Below are positions 15,394 through 23,847 of a stretch of 40,426 bases of DNA, piece by piece. A program made the translations under genes and the position numbers. The notes below the pieces were generated by a model. The model made no database searches, was not told the DNA's origin, and saw nothing but the letters and a program-made list of their open reading frames with translations. This DNA is from Collinsella aerofaciens (GTDB taxonomy: Bacteria > Actinomycetota > Coriobacteriia > Coriobacteriales > Coriobacteriaceae), in the NCBI GenBank assembly GCA_030841765.1, contig JAUUSS010000006.1:1-40426 (forward strand), read 5' to 3'. The first letter of the stretch is position 1, and each line of letters begins with the position of its first letter.

Positions 15394-16291
15394 TGTAAAG
15401 AAACGTGGCGGATTGGGACGTGGACTCAATGCTTTGGTCTCAGAGGCCGAGTATGAGACCGGCGGTTCGGCTGCATCGGCTTCAAATGCCGCATCTGAAA
15501 CAAAACTACCTATTGAGGATATCGTTCCCAACCCTAATCAGCCACGAATTCACTTTAACGAAACTGAACTTCGCGAGTTAAGCGAGTCAATCCAAGAACA
15601 TGGCGTCTTGCAGCCGCTTTTGGTTCGCAAGCATGGAAACGGCTATGAGATCATCGCTGGTGAGCGTCGTTACCAAGCGTCAAAGCTTGCTGGTCTTGAG
15701 GAGCTGCCTGTCATCATTAAAGATGTTAATGATGAAGAGATGCTGGCTCTTGCTCTGATCGAAAACCTTCAGCGTTCTGATCTGAATCCCGTCGAAGAGG
15801 CTAAGGGCTATCGCCAGCTTATCGATGCCAGCGGTATGACCCAGGAGGCATTGTCGAAGGCAGTCAGCAAGTCACGCTCTGCAATTACAAACTCGCTGCG
15901 CCTTCTCGATCTCCCTGAAGTTGTTCAGCAGATGATTTTTGAGGGCAAACTTACTGCTGGTCATGCACGTACGATTCTTGCAGTTCCCTATGAGGACGCT
16001 CGAATTCGACTTGCAGAGAAGGTTGTTGCAGAGGGCCTTTCCGTAAGAGCGACAGAAAATCTTGCTCCGTTGTTTTCTGCCGGAGAGACGCCTAAGACGC
16101 CGAGGCCTGCAACGCCTCAGTCTTTTAAAAAGGCTGCCCGCGTGCTTCGTCAGGTTTTTAATACCAACGTGCGTGTTAAGAGCTCGCGTGGAAAGAATAA
16201 GATTGAGATTGAGTTTAAAGACGAGGAAGAGCTCTCTCGTATTCTTGGCGAAATGATTCAGTTTGATCAAGGAGGCCAAGATGAGGAATAG
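15386..16291 (+). CDS. parB: Chromosome partitioning protein ParB (Spo0J)
   Basis: 301-aa CTP-dependent DNA clamp that loads at parS. The N-terminal IVPNPNQPR motif, the CTP-binding GERRYQAS (the common GERRxRA with Gln at the last Arg) and ENLQRSDLNP are visible. A helix-turn-helix follows (MTQEALSKAVSKSRSAITNS), then a C-terminal dimerisation part rich in Lys/Glu. It overlaps parA by eight bases and the next gene by eleven, so it is a tightly coupled operon. Confidence 0.97.
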   Translation: MPSVKKRGGLGRGLNALVSEAEYETGGSAASASNAASETKLPIEDIVPNPNQPRIHFNETELRELSESIQEHGVLQPLLVRKHGNGYEIIAGERRYQASKLAGLEELPVIIKDVNDEEMLALALIENLQRSDLNPVEEAKGYRQLIDASGMTQEALSKAVSKSRSAITNSLRLLDLPEVVQQMIFEGKLTAGHARTILAVPYEDARIRLAEKVVAEGLSVRATENLAPLFSAGETPKTPRPATPQSFKKAARVLRQVFNTNVRVKSSRGKNKIEIEFKDEEELSRILGEMIQFDQGGQDEE

Positions 16292-16535
16292 GATTTTAAC
16301 TGCGATTGCATTGGCGACGACTGTCGCGGCTGGTGCCTTTGCTGCCTATAAGATCGCGACAGACGATGAACTTCGAGGTCGTTTGCTTCGTAGTGCGCAA
16401 GATATTGTCGATACATCCAAGAAGAAAATGGATGTTATGACAGAAGATGTTGCCATGCGTACGGCTCAGGTAACGAAGAATCCCAAGATTAATCAAGGTT
16501 GGGTTAGTAACCAATGGGAAAATGTAGGCTATTAG
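16281..16535 (+). CDS. Small membrane-anchored protein, YtxH-like
   Basis: 84 aa. The N-terminus (MRNRILTAIALATTVAAGAF) is one hydrophobic segment, followed by a hydrophilic, helical, Lys/Asp/Thr-rich region. The layout resembles YtxH-type proteins, but the match is weak. GGAGG seven bases before ATG 16281 supports the start inside the end of parB. It is the last gene before a terminator, so it is co-expressed with parAB. Function is unknown; a link to segregation is only positional. Confidence 0.75.
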   Translation: MRNRILTAIALATTVAAGAFAAYKIATDDELRGRLLRSAQDIVDTSKKKMDVMTEDVAMRTAQVTKNPKINQGWVSNQWENVGY

Positions 16536-16544
16536 GTACCTAAC
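16532..16544. repeat. Palindrome TTAGGTACCTAA(C), copy 2
   Basis: Same 13 bases as at 13028-13040, overlapping the stop codon of the last gene of the parAB operon. Both copies lie at transcription-unit edges 3.5 kb apart. Confidence 0.6.
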
Positions 16545-16564
16545 AATTACTTAGCATATTTTGA

Positions 16565-16605
16565 GGGGTCCTTGTCTGATTCACGAGGCAAGGACCCCTT
16601 ATTTT
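16565..16605 (+). terminator. Terminator of the parAB operon
   Basis: GGGGTCCTTG (16565-16574) pairs with CAAGGACCCC (16589-16598), followed by TTATTTT. Confidence 0.88.
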
Positions 16606-16652
16606 GGCCGTAAAAAATGGGACAGGTAGCAGCTGATTCAAAATTAAGGTCA

Positions 16653-16697
16653 ATAAATAAAACGGCCCCGGTTGCATCTCCTGTAACCGGGGCCGTT
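16653..16697 (-). terminator. Terminator of rlmN
   Basis: AACGGCCCCGGTT (16661-16673) and AACCGGGGCCGTT (16685-16697) form a perfect 13-bp stem with an 11-base loop. On the minus strand TTTATTTATT follows. It lies about 40 bases past the rlmN stop. Confidence 0.85.
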
Positions 16698-16700
16698 CGA

Positions 16701-16716
16701 TGTTTCACTTGAAACG
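16701..16716. promoter_or_regulatory. Probable degenerate parS site
   Basis: TGTTTCACTTGAAACG matches the parS core at 13 of 14 bases, with the change in the centre. It lies between rlmN and its terminator, about 2.2 kb from the parS array. Confidence 0.55.
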
Positions 16717-16734
16717 TTTTGGGGTGCGACTCCC

Positions 16735-17787
16735 CTATGCGTTCTTCTGAACTTTGAAGCGCTGCTTCAGCTGTCCGCAAGCGGCGTCAATATCGTTACC
16801 ACGGGAGTTACGAATCGTGGTCTCGATGCCACGGGACTCAAGACGACGCTGAAGATCCTCAACCTTATGAATCGGCGACGGCTTGAGCGGGCTGCCCTCG
16901 ATGTCGTTAAGCTGAATCAGATTAACGTGGCACAACGTTCCCTCGCAGAAGTCGCAGAGCGCCTGCATCTCGGGATTCGTATCGTTGACGCCTTCGATCA
17001 TGGCATACTCATAGGTCGGGCGGCGGCCAGTCTTCTCGGTGTAGAGTTGAAGCGCCTCGTGAAGGCGAAGTAGCGTGTACTTCTTAACACCGGGCATTAG
17101 CTTATTGCGTGTCGACTGGATGGCGGAATGCAGGGAAACGGCAAGCGTGAACTGCTCGGGGATGTCGGCAAATTTGCGAATACCGGGAATAACGCCGCTG
17201 GTAGAGACGGTGAGGTGACGAGCACCGATACCGATGCCATCGGGGTCGTTGAGGATTCGCAACGCCTTGAGAACCTCGTCGTAGTTGGCAAACGGCTCGC
17301 CCTGGCCCATGAAGACAACGCTCGTGACGCGCTCGCCAAAGTCGTTGGATACATGAAGTACCTGGTCGACGATCTCTTGAGCGGTCAGAGAGCGCTTGAG
17401 GCCGTTGAGACCGGTAGCGCAAAAGGCGCAGCCCATGCCGCAGCCTGCCTGGGTGGAAACGCAGACAGAAAGCTTGTTACGACGGGGCATGCCGACAGTT
17501 TCGACGGAAATGCCGTCGTGGTACTCGAGCAGATACTTGCGAGAGCCATCTTTGGAAACCTGCTTGGTGAGTTCAATCGGCGTGTCAAAGGCAAAAGCCT
17601 CTTTAAGCTGCTCGCGGAAAGCCTTGGGAAGGTTGGTCATATCGTCAAACGAACAAACGTTCTTCTCAAAGACCCATTCGATGAGCTGCTTCGCGCGGAA
17701 GGCGGGCTGGCCAAGTTCGGCCACGAGCTCGCGTATATCGTTTTGGCTCAAGTCGCGAATGTCCTGAGATTTAGTCCTGGGATTCAT
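16735..17787 (-). CDS. rlmN: 23S rRNA/tRNA adenine-C2 methyltransferase RlmN
   Basis: 350-aa radical-SAM enzyme that methylates C2 of A2503 in 23S rRNA and A37 in some tRNAs. The cluster motif is CGMGCAFC (Cys116, Cys120, Cys123), and the C-terminal AACGQL holds the methyl-carrying Cys337. The GQGEPFANYDEV and TVSTSGVIPGI segments are typical. It has its own terminator and is divergent from ddl, running against the local replication direction. Confidence 0.96.
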   Translation of the reverse strand: MNPRTKSQDIRDLSQNDIRELVAELGQPAFRAKQLIEWVFEKNVCSFDDMTNLPKAFREQLKEAFAFDTPIELTKQVSKDGSRKYLLEYHDGISVETVGMPRRNKLSVCVSTQAGCGMGCAFCATGLNGLKRSLTAQEIVDQVLHVSNDFGERVTSVVFMGQGEPFANYDEVLKALRILNDPDGIGIGARHLTVSTSGVIPGIRKFADIPEQFTLAVSLHSAIQSTRNKLMPGVKKYTLLRLHEALQLYTEKTGRRPTYEYAMIEGVNDTNPEMQALCDFCEGTLCHVNLIQLNDIEGSPLKPSPIHKVEDLQRRLESRGIETTIRNSRGNDIDAACGQLKQRFKVQKNA

Positions 17788-17872
17788 GGAAGCCTTTCGA
17801 TTTTGGGGAAACGTAGAGGGTATCGCTACAATATGGTATCAGCTGCAGAAATTATAGAGGAGGAGTCTGCCC

Positions 17873-18838
17873 ATGCCGGGTAAAAGCCTAGAGAACATGC
17901 ACGTAGCAGTCTTGGCGGGCGGTCGTTCCGCCGAGCGCGAGATCTCGCTCAATTCGGGAAAGAACGTCGTGGTGGCATTGAAGGAAGCCGGCTACACCTC
18001 GGTGGAGCTGCTCGATACGGCCGCTGATGACTTTATGGTAACCATGGCAACCGGGGGCTTTGACGTGGCGTTTATCGCCATGCACGGTGCCGGCGGCGAG
18101 GATGGTGCCATGCAGGGCGCCATGGAGACCCTGGGTATCCCCTACACGGCCTCGGGCGTGCTTGCTAGCGCCTGCGGTGCCGACAAAGAGGTCTCTAAGC
18201 TCCTGTACGCCAAGGCGGGCATTCCCATTGCCCCCGGCCTTGCGCTCGAGGTGGGCGATGAAGTCGATATCGATCATATCGTCGAGGTTTGTGGCGAGCG
18301 CAGCTTTGTGAAGCCGGCCGTCAACGGTTCCAGCTATGGCATTTCCCTGGTCCATGAGCCCTCCGAGCTGCCCGCGGCAATTGCCAAGGCGTTTGAGTAC
18401 GGCGACAAAGTGCTGGTCGAGAAGTGCATCGAGGGTACCGAGATCACCGTCGGCGTGTACGGCGAGGACGACGTGCGCGCCCTGCCGATTGTCGAGATTC
18501 GCAAACCCGAGGACTGTGAGTTCTACGATTTGGACGTGAAGTATGTCGACCCTACGGACATCCATCGTATTCCGGCGCAGATTTCACCCGAGAATTACGC
18601 TCGCGCTCAGGAGCTTGCCTGTGCTGCTCACAAGGCCCTCGGTTGCCTGGGCATCTCGCGCAGCGATTTTATCGTGAGCGAGGACGGCCCCGTCATCCTC
18701 GAGACCAATACCATTCCCGGCATGACCGATACGTCGCTGTATCCGGATGAGATTCGCCACACCGACGACATGACGTTCCCGCAGGTCTGTGACAGCCTGA
18801 TCCGTATGGGCCTTCGTCGAGCGGGCATTGCATGCTAA
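17873..18838 (+). CDS. ddl: D-alanine--D-alanine ligase
   Basis: 321-aa ATP-grasp enzyme making the D-Ala-D-Ala dipeptide of peptidoglycan in the cytoplasm. VAVLAGGRSAEREISLNSG is the N-terminal signature. KPAVNGSSYGISLV is the glycine-rich ATP loop, with Ser-Tyr-Gly rather than a lactate-ligase pattern. ILETNTIPGMTDTSLYP is the C-terminal Mg/substrate part. The ATG at 17873 has GAGGAG upstream. The end overlaps the next gene by seven bases. Confidence 0.95.
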   Translation: MPGKSLENMHVAVLAGGRSAEREISLNSGKNVVVALKEAGYTSVELLDTAADDFMVTMATGGFDVAFIAMHGAGGEDGAMQGAMETLGIPYTASGVLASACGADKEVSKLLYAKAGIPIAPGLALEVGDEVDIDHIVEVCGERSFVKPAVNGSSYGISLVHEPSELPAAIAKAFEYGDKVLVEKCIEGTEITVGVYGEDDVRALPIVEIRKPEDCEFYDLDVKYVDPTDIHRIPAQISPENYARAQELACAAHKALGCLGISRSDFIVSEDGPVILETNTIPGMTDTSLYPDEIRHTDDMTFPQVCDSLIRMGLRRAGIAC

Positions 18839-21726
18839 TCGAGGACGCGGTTTCGTCAGGAACGCCGCAGTTTGTCATCGACTCCTATGCCACGCTTGCC
18901 GAACGCGCCAAAACGCAGTCCTTCGGCCTTATCGAGGAAGATGTGATTGTCCTCGATACCGAGACCACAGGTCTTTCGGTTCAGGACAACGAGCTGATCG
19001 AGATCTCGGCGGCCCGCCTTTCGGGCCGCGAGATCGTCGACCGCTTCGATACCTTCGTGCATCCCAAGCAGCTGATTCCCGCCGAGATTACCGAGCTCAC
19101 GAGCATTACAAATGCCGATGTGGCAGATGCCCCGTCGGCCGTTGAGGCCGTCGCTGCTCTCGCTGATTTTGTCGGTGGTTGCCCGGTGATCGCACATAAC
19201 GCCACGTTCGACCGCTCGTTTATCGAGTCGGTCAAAGGCGGCGTCAACGTGAGCGATATTTGGATCGATTCGCTGGCGCTGTCGCGCATCGCGCTTCCGC
19301 GCCTGGCCTCGCACAAGCTGTCTTTTATGGCCGATCTGTTTGGCTGTGACTCGGTATCACACCGTGCCAATGCCGACGTCGACGCCCTGTGTGGCGTATG
19401 GCGCGTGTTGCTCGTGGCGCTCACCGACTTGCCTCAGGGCCTCATGGCGCGCCTAGCCGACATGCATACGGATGTGCCTTGGTCCTATCGTCCTATCTTC
19501 TCATTCTTGGCGGGGCAGAACCCTGGTTCTATCTTCTCTCTCAGCGCCGCTCGTGCTGACGTTCTCAAGGCCGATCGCGCCGACGATCGGGTGGACGCCG
19601 ACGAACTGCCGGTCCTCAAGATGCCGAGTCGTGAGGAGATTGAGGCAGACTATGCGCCGGGTGGCCTGGTCAATCGCATGTATCCCACCTACGAGCCGCG
19701 TGATGAGCAGATCGCGATGGCGCTCGAGGTCCGCGATGCGCTGATCACGGGCACTCATCGTGTAATTGAGGCGGGCACGGGCGTCGGCAAATCGATGGCC
19801 TATCTGGTGCCTTTTGCCGAGGCAGCGCGCCGTAACAACATCACGGTTGGTATTGCGACCAAATCGAACAATCTTGCCGACCAGCTCATGTACCATGAGC
19901 TGCCAAAACTTGCCGAGCAACTGGACGGTGGTCTGTCATTTTGCGCTCTCAAGGGCTATGACCACTATCCGTGCCTGCGCAAGCTTGAGCGCATGAGCCG
20001 AGGCCAGGTCGAGATTACCACCAAGCGCGATCCGGCGGACACGCTCACGGCGGTCGCGGTCATTATGGCGTACGTCTGCCAATCAGCCGATGGCGACCTC
20101 GACTCACTTGGCATTCGGTGGCGCAGCGTCAACCGCCCCGACTTTACGACGGCCTCGCGCGAGTGTGCTCGTCGCCTCTGCCCGTTTTTCCCTGATAAAT
20201 GTTTGGTCCACGGCGCTCGTCGCCGTGCGGCGCATGCCGATGTGGTGGTCACCAACCATTCCCTGCTGTTCCGCAATGTCGCGGCCGAGGGCAGGATTTT
20301 ACCTCCGATTCGTCATTGGGTAATCGACGAGGCCCATTCCATCGAGCGCGAGGCGCGCCGTCAGTGGGCGCGCGTGGTGTCGGCGGACGAATCACGCGTT
20401 CTGTTTGAGCGCCTGGGTGGCTCGAGCACCGGCGCGCTAAGCCAGGTTTCCCGTGATTTGGCAACCTCCGAGGGCTCTACGCTCTACCTGGGCCTTACTG
20501 CCAAGGCGACGTCGACGGTTGCGCGCGCGAGCATGGCAATCGCCGACGTGTTCGATGGCGTTCGCGAGCTCGGTCGCCGTGCCCGTGGGGGTTATGACAA
20601 TGCCAATCTATGGATTGGCCCCGAGTTGCGCGAATCTGACGACTGGCATGATTTCTTACAGTCGGCCTACACTGCCATCGACGCATTGGAACAGGCTGAC
20701 AAGAGCGTCGACGCGCTGGTGCAAGCCGTCGCCGCCGACAAGCCCGAGGTTGTTGTCGACCTGGGCGATATCTCACGCCGCCTGCACGAGCTGGCCGAGA
20801 ACCTCAAACTCATCATTGATGGCACCGATGAACACTACGTGTATTCGCTGCAGGTCAATCGCAGGTTGCGTGCCGGCGGAGAGTCGATGACCGCAGAGCG
20901 CATCGACATTGGCGAGGCCTTGGCAACCGAGTGGCTGCCCGAGGTTCACACGGCTATCTTTGCCTCGGCGACCATGACGGTGTCCAAAAGCTTTGAACAC
21001 TTTAACCATGCGGTCGGCCTCGATCGCATCGGTGCTTCAACATCCTCATCGCTGCACTTGGACTCGAGCTACGACTTCGATTCGAACATGGCTGTAGTCG
21101 TTGCGGGCGATATCCCCGATCCGCGCGATCGTGAGAGCTATCTTACGGCGCTCGAGCGCGTGCTGGTCGACGCCCATCTTGCCATGGGCGGATCGGTGCT
21201 CACGTTGTTCACCAATCGGCGCGACATGGAAGACCTGTACGCCCGCGTTGAGCCCAAGATGGCCCGTGCGGGTCTGGAGCTCAACTGCCAGCAGCGCAAC
21301 TCATCTCCTCGTCGCCTGCGCGACCGGTTTATCAACGAGCCGACCTCGTCGCTTTTTGCGCTTAAGGCCTTCTGGGAGGGGTTTGACGCCAGCGGCGAGA
21401 CGCTGCGTTGCGTCATCATTCCCAAGCTGCCGTTCTCGAGCCCCACGGACCCGCTCTCGTGCGAGCGCAACCTGCGCGAAGACCGCGCTTGGGCGCGCTA
21501 TTCGCTGCCCGAGGCGGTGCTCGAGGTTAAGCAGGCGGCCGGCCGCCTTATCCGCTCGTCGACCGATTGCGGCGTGCTGATTCTGGCCGACCCGCGCCTG
21601 GTGACGAAGGGCTACGGGAAGAAGTTCTTAACGTCGCTGCCCACGAGCTCCTACCAGCGCATCGAATCGGCGCAGATCGGTCACTATCTGCAACTGTGGC
21701 GCGCACACCACGAGCGGCGGCGCTAA
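18832..21726 (+). CDS. dinG: DnaQ-DinG fusion: DEDDh exonuclease and XPD/DinG-family helicase
   Basis: 964 aa. An N-terminal DEDDh 3'-5' exonuclease (about 36-195) has DTETTG (Asp42, Glu44), AHNATFD and SHRANADVDA (His177, Asp182). The helicase part has Walker A EAGTGVGKS (313-321) and VIDEAH (497-502). Four cysteines at 381, 445, 450 and 457 are spaced as in the Fe-S cluster of DinG/XPD, so the cluster seems intact, unlike several Firmicutes DinG proteins. The end has the QAAGRLIRSS helicase motif VI. It overlaps ddl by seven bases and meets the WYL genes tail to tail. A role in repair or R-loop removal is inferred from family. Confidence 0.92.
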   Translation: MLIEDAVSSGTPQFVIDSYATLAERAKTQSFGLIEEDVIVLDTETTGLSVQDNELIEISAARLSGREIVDRFDTFVHPKQLIPAEITELTSITNADVADAPSAVEAVAALADFVGGCPVIAHNATFDRSFIESVKGGVNVSDIWIDSLALSRIALPRLASHKLSFMADLFGCDSVSHRANADVDALCGVWRVLLVALTDLPQGLMARLADMHTDVPWSYRPIFSFLAGQNPGSIFSLSAARADVLKADRADDRVDADELPVLKMPSREEIEADYAPGGLVNRMYPTYEPRDEQIAMALEVRDALITGTHRVIEAGTGVGKSMAYLVPFAEAARRNNITVGIATKSNNLADQLMYHELPKLAEQLDGGLSFCALKGYDHYPCLRKLERMSRGQVEITTKRDPADTLTAVAVIMAYVCQSADGDLDSLGIRWRSVNRPDFTTASRECARRLCPFFPDKCLVHGARRRAAHADVVVTNHSLLFRNVAAEGRILPPIRHWVIDEAHSIEREARRQWARVVSADESRVLFERLGGSSTGALSQVSRDLATSEGSTLYLGLTAKATSTVARASMAIADVFDGVRELGRRARGGYDNANLWIGPELRESDDWHDFLQSAYTAIDALEQADKSVDALVQAVAADKPEVVVDLGDISRRLHELAENLKLIIDGTDEHYVYSLQVNRRLRAGGESMTAERIDIGEALATEWLPEVHTAIFASATMTVSKSFEHFNHAVGLDRIGASTSSSLHLDSSYDFDSNMAVVVAGDIPDPRDRESYLTALERVLVDAHLAMGGSVLTLFTNRRDMEDLYARVEPKMARAGLELNCQQRNSSPRRLRDRFINEPTSSLFALKAFWEGFDASGETLRCVIIPKLPFSSPTDPLSCERNLREDRAWARYSLPEAVLEVKQAAGRLIRSSTDCGVLILADPRLVTKGYGKKFLTSLPTSSYQRIESAQIGHYLQLWRAHHERRR

Positions 21727-22640
21727 AGCGGACAGACGAGGGTTTTTGCCATATCGCACAGACGCTTTGACAGGGCGGGGTCATCCAAGATGCGGATGGC
21801 TCCGCCCGCTGCGATTATCTGGCTCAGTAGCCAACGCTCGGAGCCGTAATGCACGGTTACCGTTGCCATGTCTGCCCCGCTGCGCTCGATTAGGGTGATG
21901 CCGGCCCAGTCCAGATGCTCCGCCATATCGAATGGCATCAAGAGCTTTGCGCTACGCTGCGTCCGGGCAAGGGAATCGTGGAGGGATGCGACGCCCGGTG
22001 TGTGAGGCACGACGGAGTCTTCCGTCAAGGTGAGTCCCTCGATTTTATCCATGCGATAGGTGCGCTGCTCATCGACCGCGATGTCCCAGGCAATCAGGTA
22101 TGTTTGGTCGCCGTTTACCGTAATGCGCAAGGGGTCGACCAGACGCTCGCGTGGCCGTGCATCGTCCATCGAGCGATACGAGATGCGGCAGCGAACGCCG
22201 TCCTGAATGGCGCAGCTCAGCTGCTGCCAGTGTGACCCGTGGTTGACGGTGTCAAAGACGCGCTGGTTATAGCCGAGCTCTTCGGGCAGAAGGGCATGTC
22301 GAATCCGAGCTGCCGTCTGCGGCTCGATCCCCAACGATTCAAGTTCGTGGTTGAGCACAGCGCCTTCGGCGGCACTCAGACGCAGCGGTAGCACACGTCC
22401 GGCGTCACCGGTGAGGACCACACGCTCGCCGTGGCATTCGCAGATGATGCGCGCACCCGATTCTCGGTCCGCGAGCGTCGAGACGATCTCGAGAATCTCG
22501 TCGAGCGATACTCCCGTGATGTCAAAGCGGTCGCAAATTTCGGTTCGTGTCATGCCGCTCTCGCCGGCGGCGTAGAGGGCCTCCATGATGTCGATGGCGC
22601 GCGAGAGTCTCTGCTCGCTGGTGAGTTTACGCACGGGCAT
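21723..22640 (-). CDS. WYL-domain transcriptional regulator (second of pair)
   Basis: 305 aa. An N-terminal winged helix (MPVRKLTSEQRLSRAIDIME, then MTRTEICDRFDITGVSLDEI) is followed by a WYL domain (CRISYRSMDD, GDQTYLIAWD, RTYRMDKIEGL) and a C-terminal WCX-like part ending in VHYGSERWLLSQIIAAGG. I chose ATG 22640, which follows AAAGGACG, over an upstream TTG. It overlaps the first WYL gene by 14 bases. The paired layout recalls actinobacterial PafB-PafC, a DNA-damage activator pair. The link is inferred; the neighbour dinG makes it plausible. Confidence 0.88.
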   Translation of the reverse strand: MPVRKLTSEQRLSRAIDIMEALYAAGESGMTRTEICDRFDITGVSLDEILEIVSTLADRESGARIICECHGERVVLTGDAGRVLPLRLSAAEGAVLNHELESLGIEPQTAARIRHALLPEELGYNQRVFDTVNHGSHWQQLSCAIQDGVRCRISYRSMDDARPRERLVDPLRITVNGDQTYLIAWDIAVDEQRTYRMDKIEGLTLTEDSVVPHTPGVASLHDSLARTQRSAKLLMPFDMAEHLDWAGITLIERSGADMATVTVHYGSERWLLSQIIAAGGAIRILDDPALSKRLCDMAKTLVCPL

Positions 22641-23649
22641 GCTCGTGCACCGTCCTTTCAATGAGGTGGTTCCACGCCTGCTTGAGCGATTTGGGGGCCA
22701 TGGGCCTCATGCCGTCCATGGCGTGGACCATGCAAAATGAGGCGGCGGCTTCAAGGTCGCGCACGTCAACGGTCCAGATCCATCCCGCATCGGTGTGTGC
22801 GAGCTCACCTCGCCCGCGCGTGAGGCCGTTGATCATATCGATCTGCGTCTGAGGGGCGAACGAGAACGTGGCTGCAACGGGCGGTCGGTCGGCAAAATCG
22901 AATTCAAAGAACAGATAGTCGTTGAGATTGAAGTCCGCAGGGATGGCGTAGGCCTTCGAAGGACGCCGTGCGCGAACGATACGGTCGCAGCGGAATGTCC
23001 TGATGTCGTCGGTGACATTGTCGAGGCCGCAGAAGTACGCCACGCCCTCGCGTTCGAACATGCCGTAGACACAGACGGTACGTTCTTTCTGCTCGCCGCG
23101 TCCGTTCTGATATAAAAATCGCAGCGCGCATCGCTCGGCAAAGGCGCTCCATACCGCATCGACGGTGGGAGAGCGGCGGATCGGTACTTCGTCCACTGCC
23201 GACATGCCGGTGAGGTAGGCAATTTTGGAGCGAATATCGGCAAGCGGCGCGGCAAAGGTGGAAGAGCCGGCCGCTAGCGTCTGGTCGATGGCGTTGAGTA
23301 GGATATCGGCGTCGTCTGCGGTGATGAGGCCGCCTGCAGCAAACGTGTGCTCGCGGTCGATTGTCCACGAGCTTTCCTCGGTCTCCTGCGCACCGGCGGG
23401 GCGAACCTCCTTGATTAAGATGCCACGCTCGAGCAGTTTGTCACGATCGCGCCGAAACTTGCGCTTATCCGAGTCGATGTTGCCCGAGCCATATCCCAGG
23501 TCAGAATCCAAGACGATCTGCTCGGTCGTCAGCGGTTCGGGGGAGCTGTTGAGCACAAAGAAAAGATTGAGGATGCGCTGAGCCGTTTTATCGAAACCGG
23601 GCTCCGAATTCCCCTTTTTAATTGTTGCGGTCGCGTCGCTTGCCGTCAT
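22627..23649 (-). CDS. WYL-domain transcriptional regulator (first of pair)
   Basis: 340 aa. An N-terminal winged-helix region (KTAQRILNLFFVLNSSPEPL, LTTEQIVLDSDLGYGS) precedes a WYL domain (LRFLYQNGRGEQKERTVCVY, GVAYFCGLD, RTFRCDRIVRA) and a C-terminal segment. It is translated first, from ATG 23649 with GAGGA upstream, and is probably coupled to the second WYL gene. It is divergent from the large membrane protein. WYL domains sense nucleic-acid or nucleotide ligands in several defence and damage regulators; the ligand here is unknown. Confidence 0.88.
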   Translation of the reverse strand: MTASDATATIKKGNSEPGFDKTAQRILNLFFVLNSSPEPLTTEQIVLDSDLGYGSGNIDSDKRKFRRDRDKLLERGILIKEVRPAGAQETEESSWTIDREHTFAAGGLITADDADILLNAIDQTLAAGSSTFAAPLADIRSKIAYLTGMSAVDEVPIRRSPTVDAVWSAFAERCALRFLYQNGRGEQKERTVCVYGMFEREGVAYFCGLDNVTDDIRTFRCDRIVRARRPSKAYAIPADFNLNDYLFFEFDFADRPPVAATFSFAPQTQIDMINGLTRGRGELAHTDAGWIWTVDVRDLEAAASFCMVHAMDGMRPMAPKSLKQAWNHLIERTVHEHARA

Positions 23650-23847
23650 AGAGTCCTCGCATGAGAAGGTGGTTTGCTGCCATGATTTTAGTCCGATATG
23701 GAGATTAGGCTATATCCTTGTCCGCTCGGGGCGTTAAGATGGCCCGAATTCGGTCGTTTGCGCTCGCTCGGGGTATACTTTCGACTATATACGGTTCTAA
23801 TGTGCATGCATTGGGCCTATTTGTCGGATTATGGATGTGGAGCGCAC

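Noticed and set aside
23698..23847. Fifty-codon N-terminal extension of the M28-like protein
   Set aside because: It has no coding-like composition and no ribosome site, and ATG 23848 has GGAG at correct spacing.
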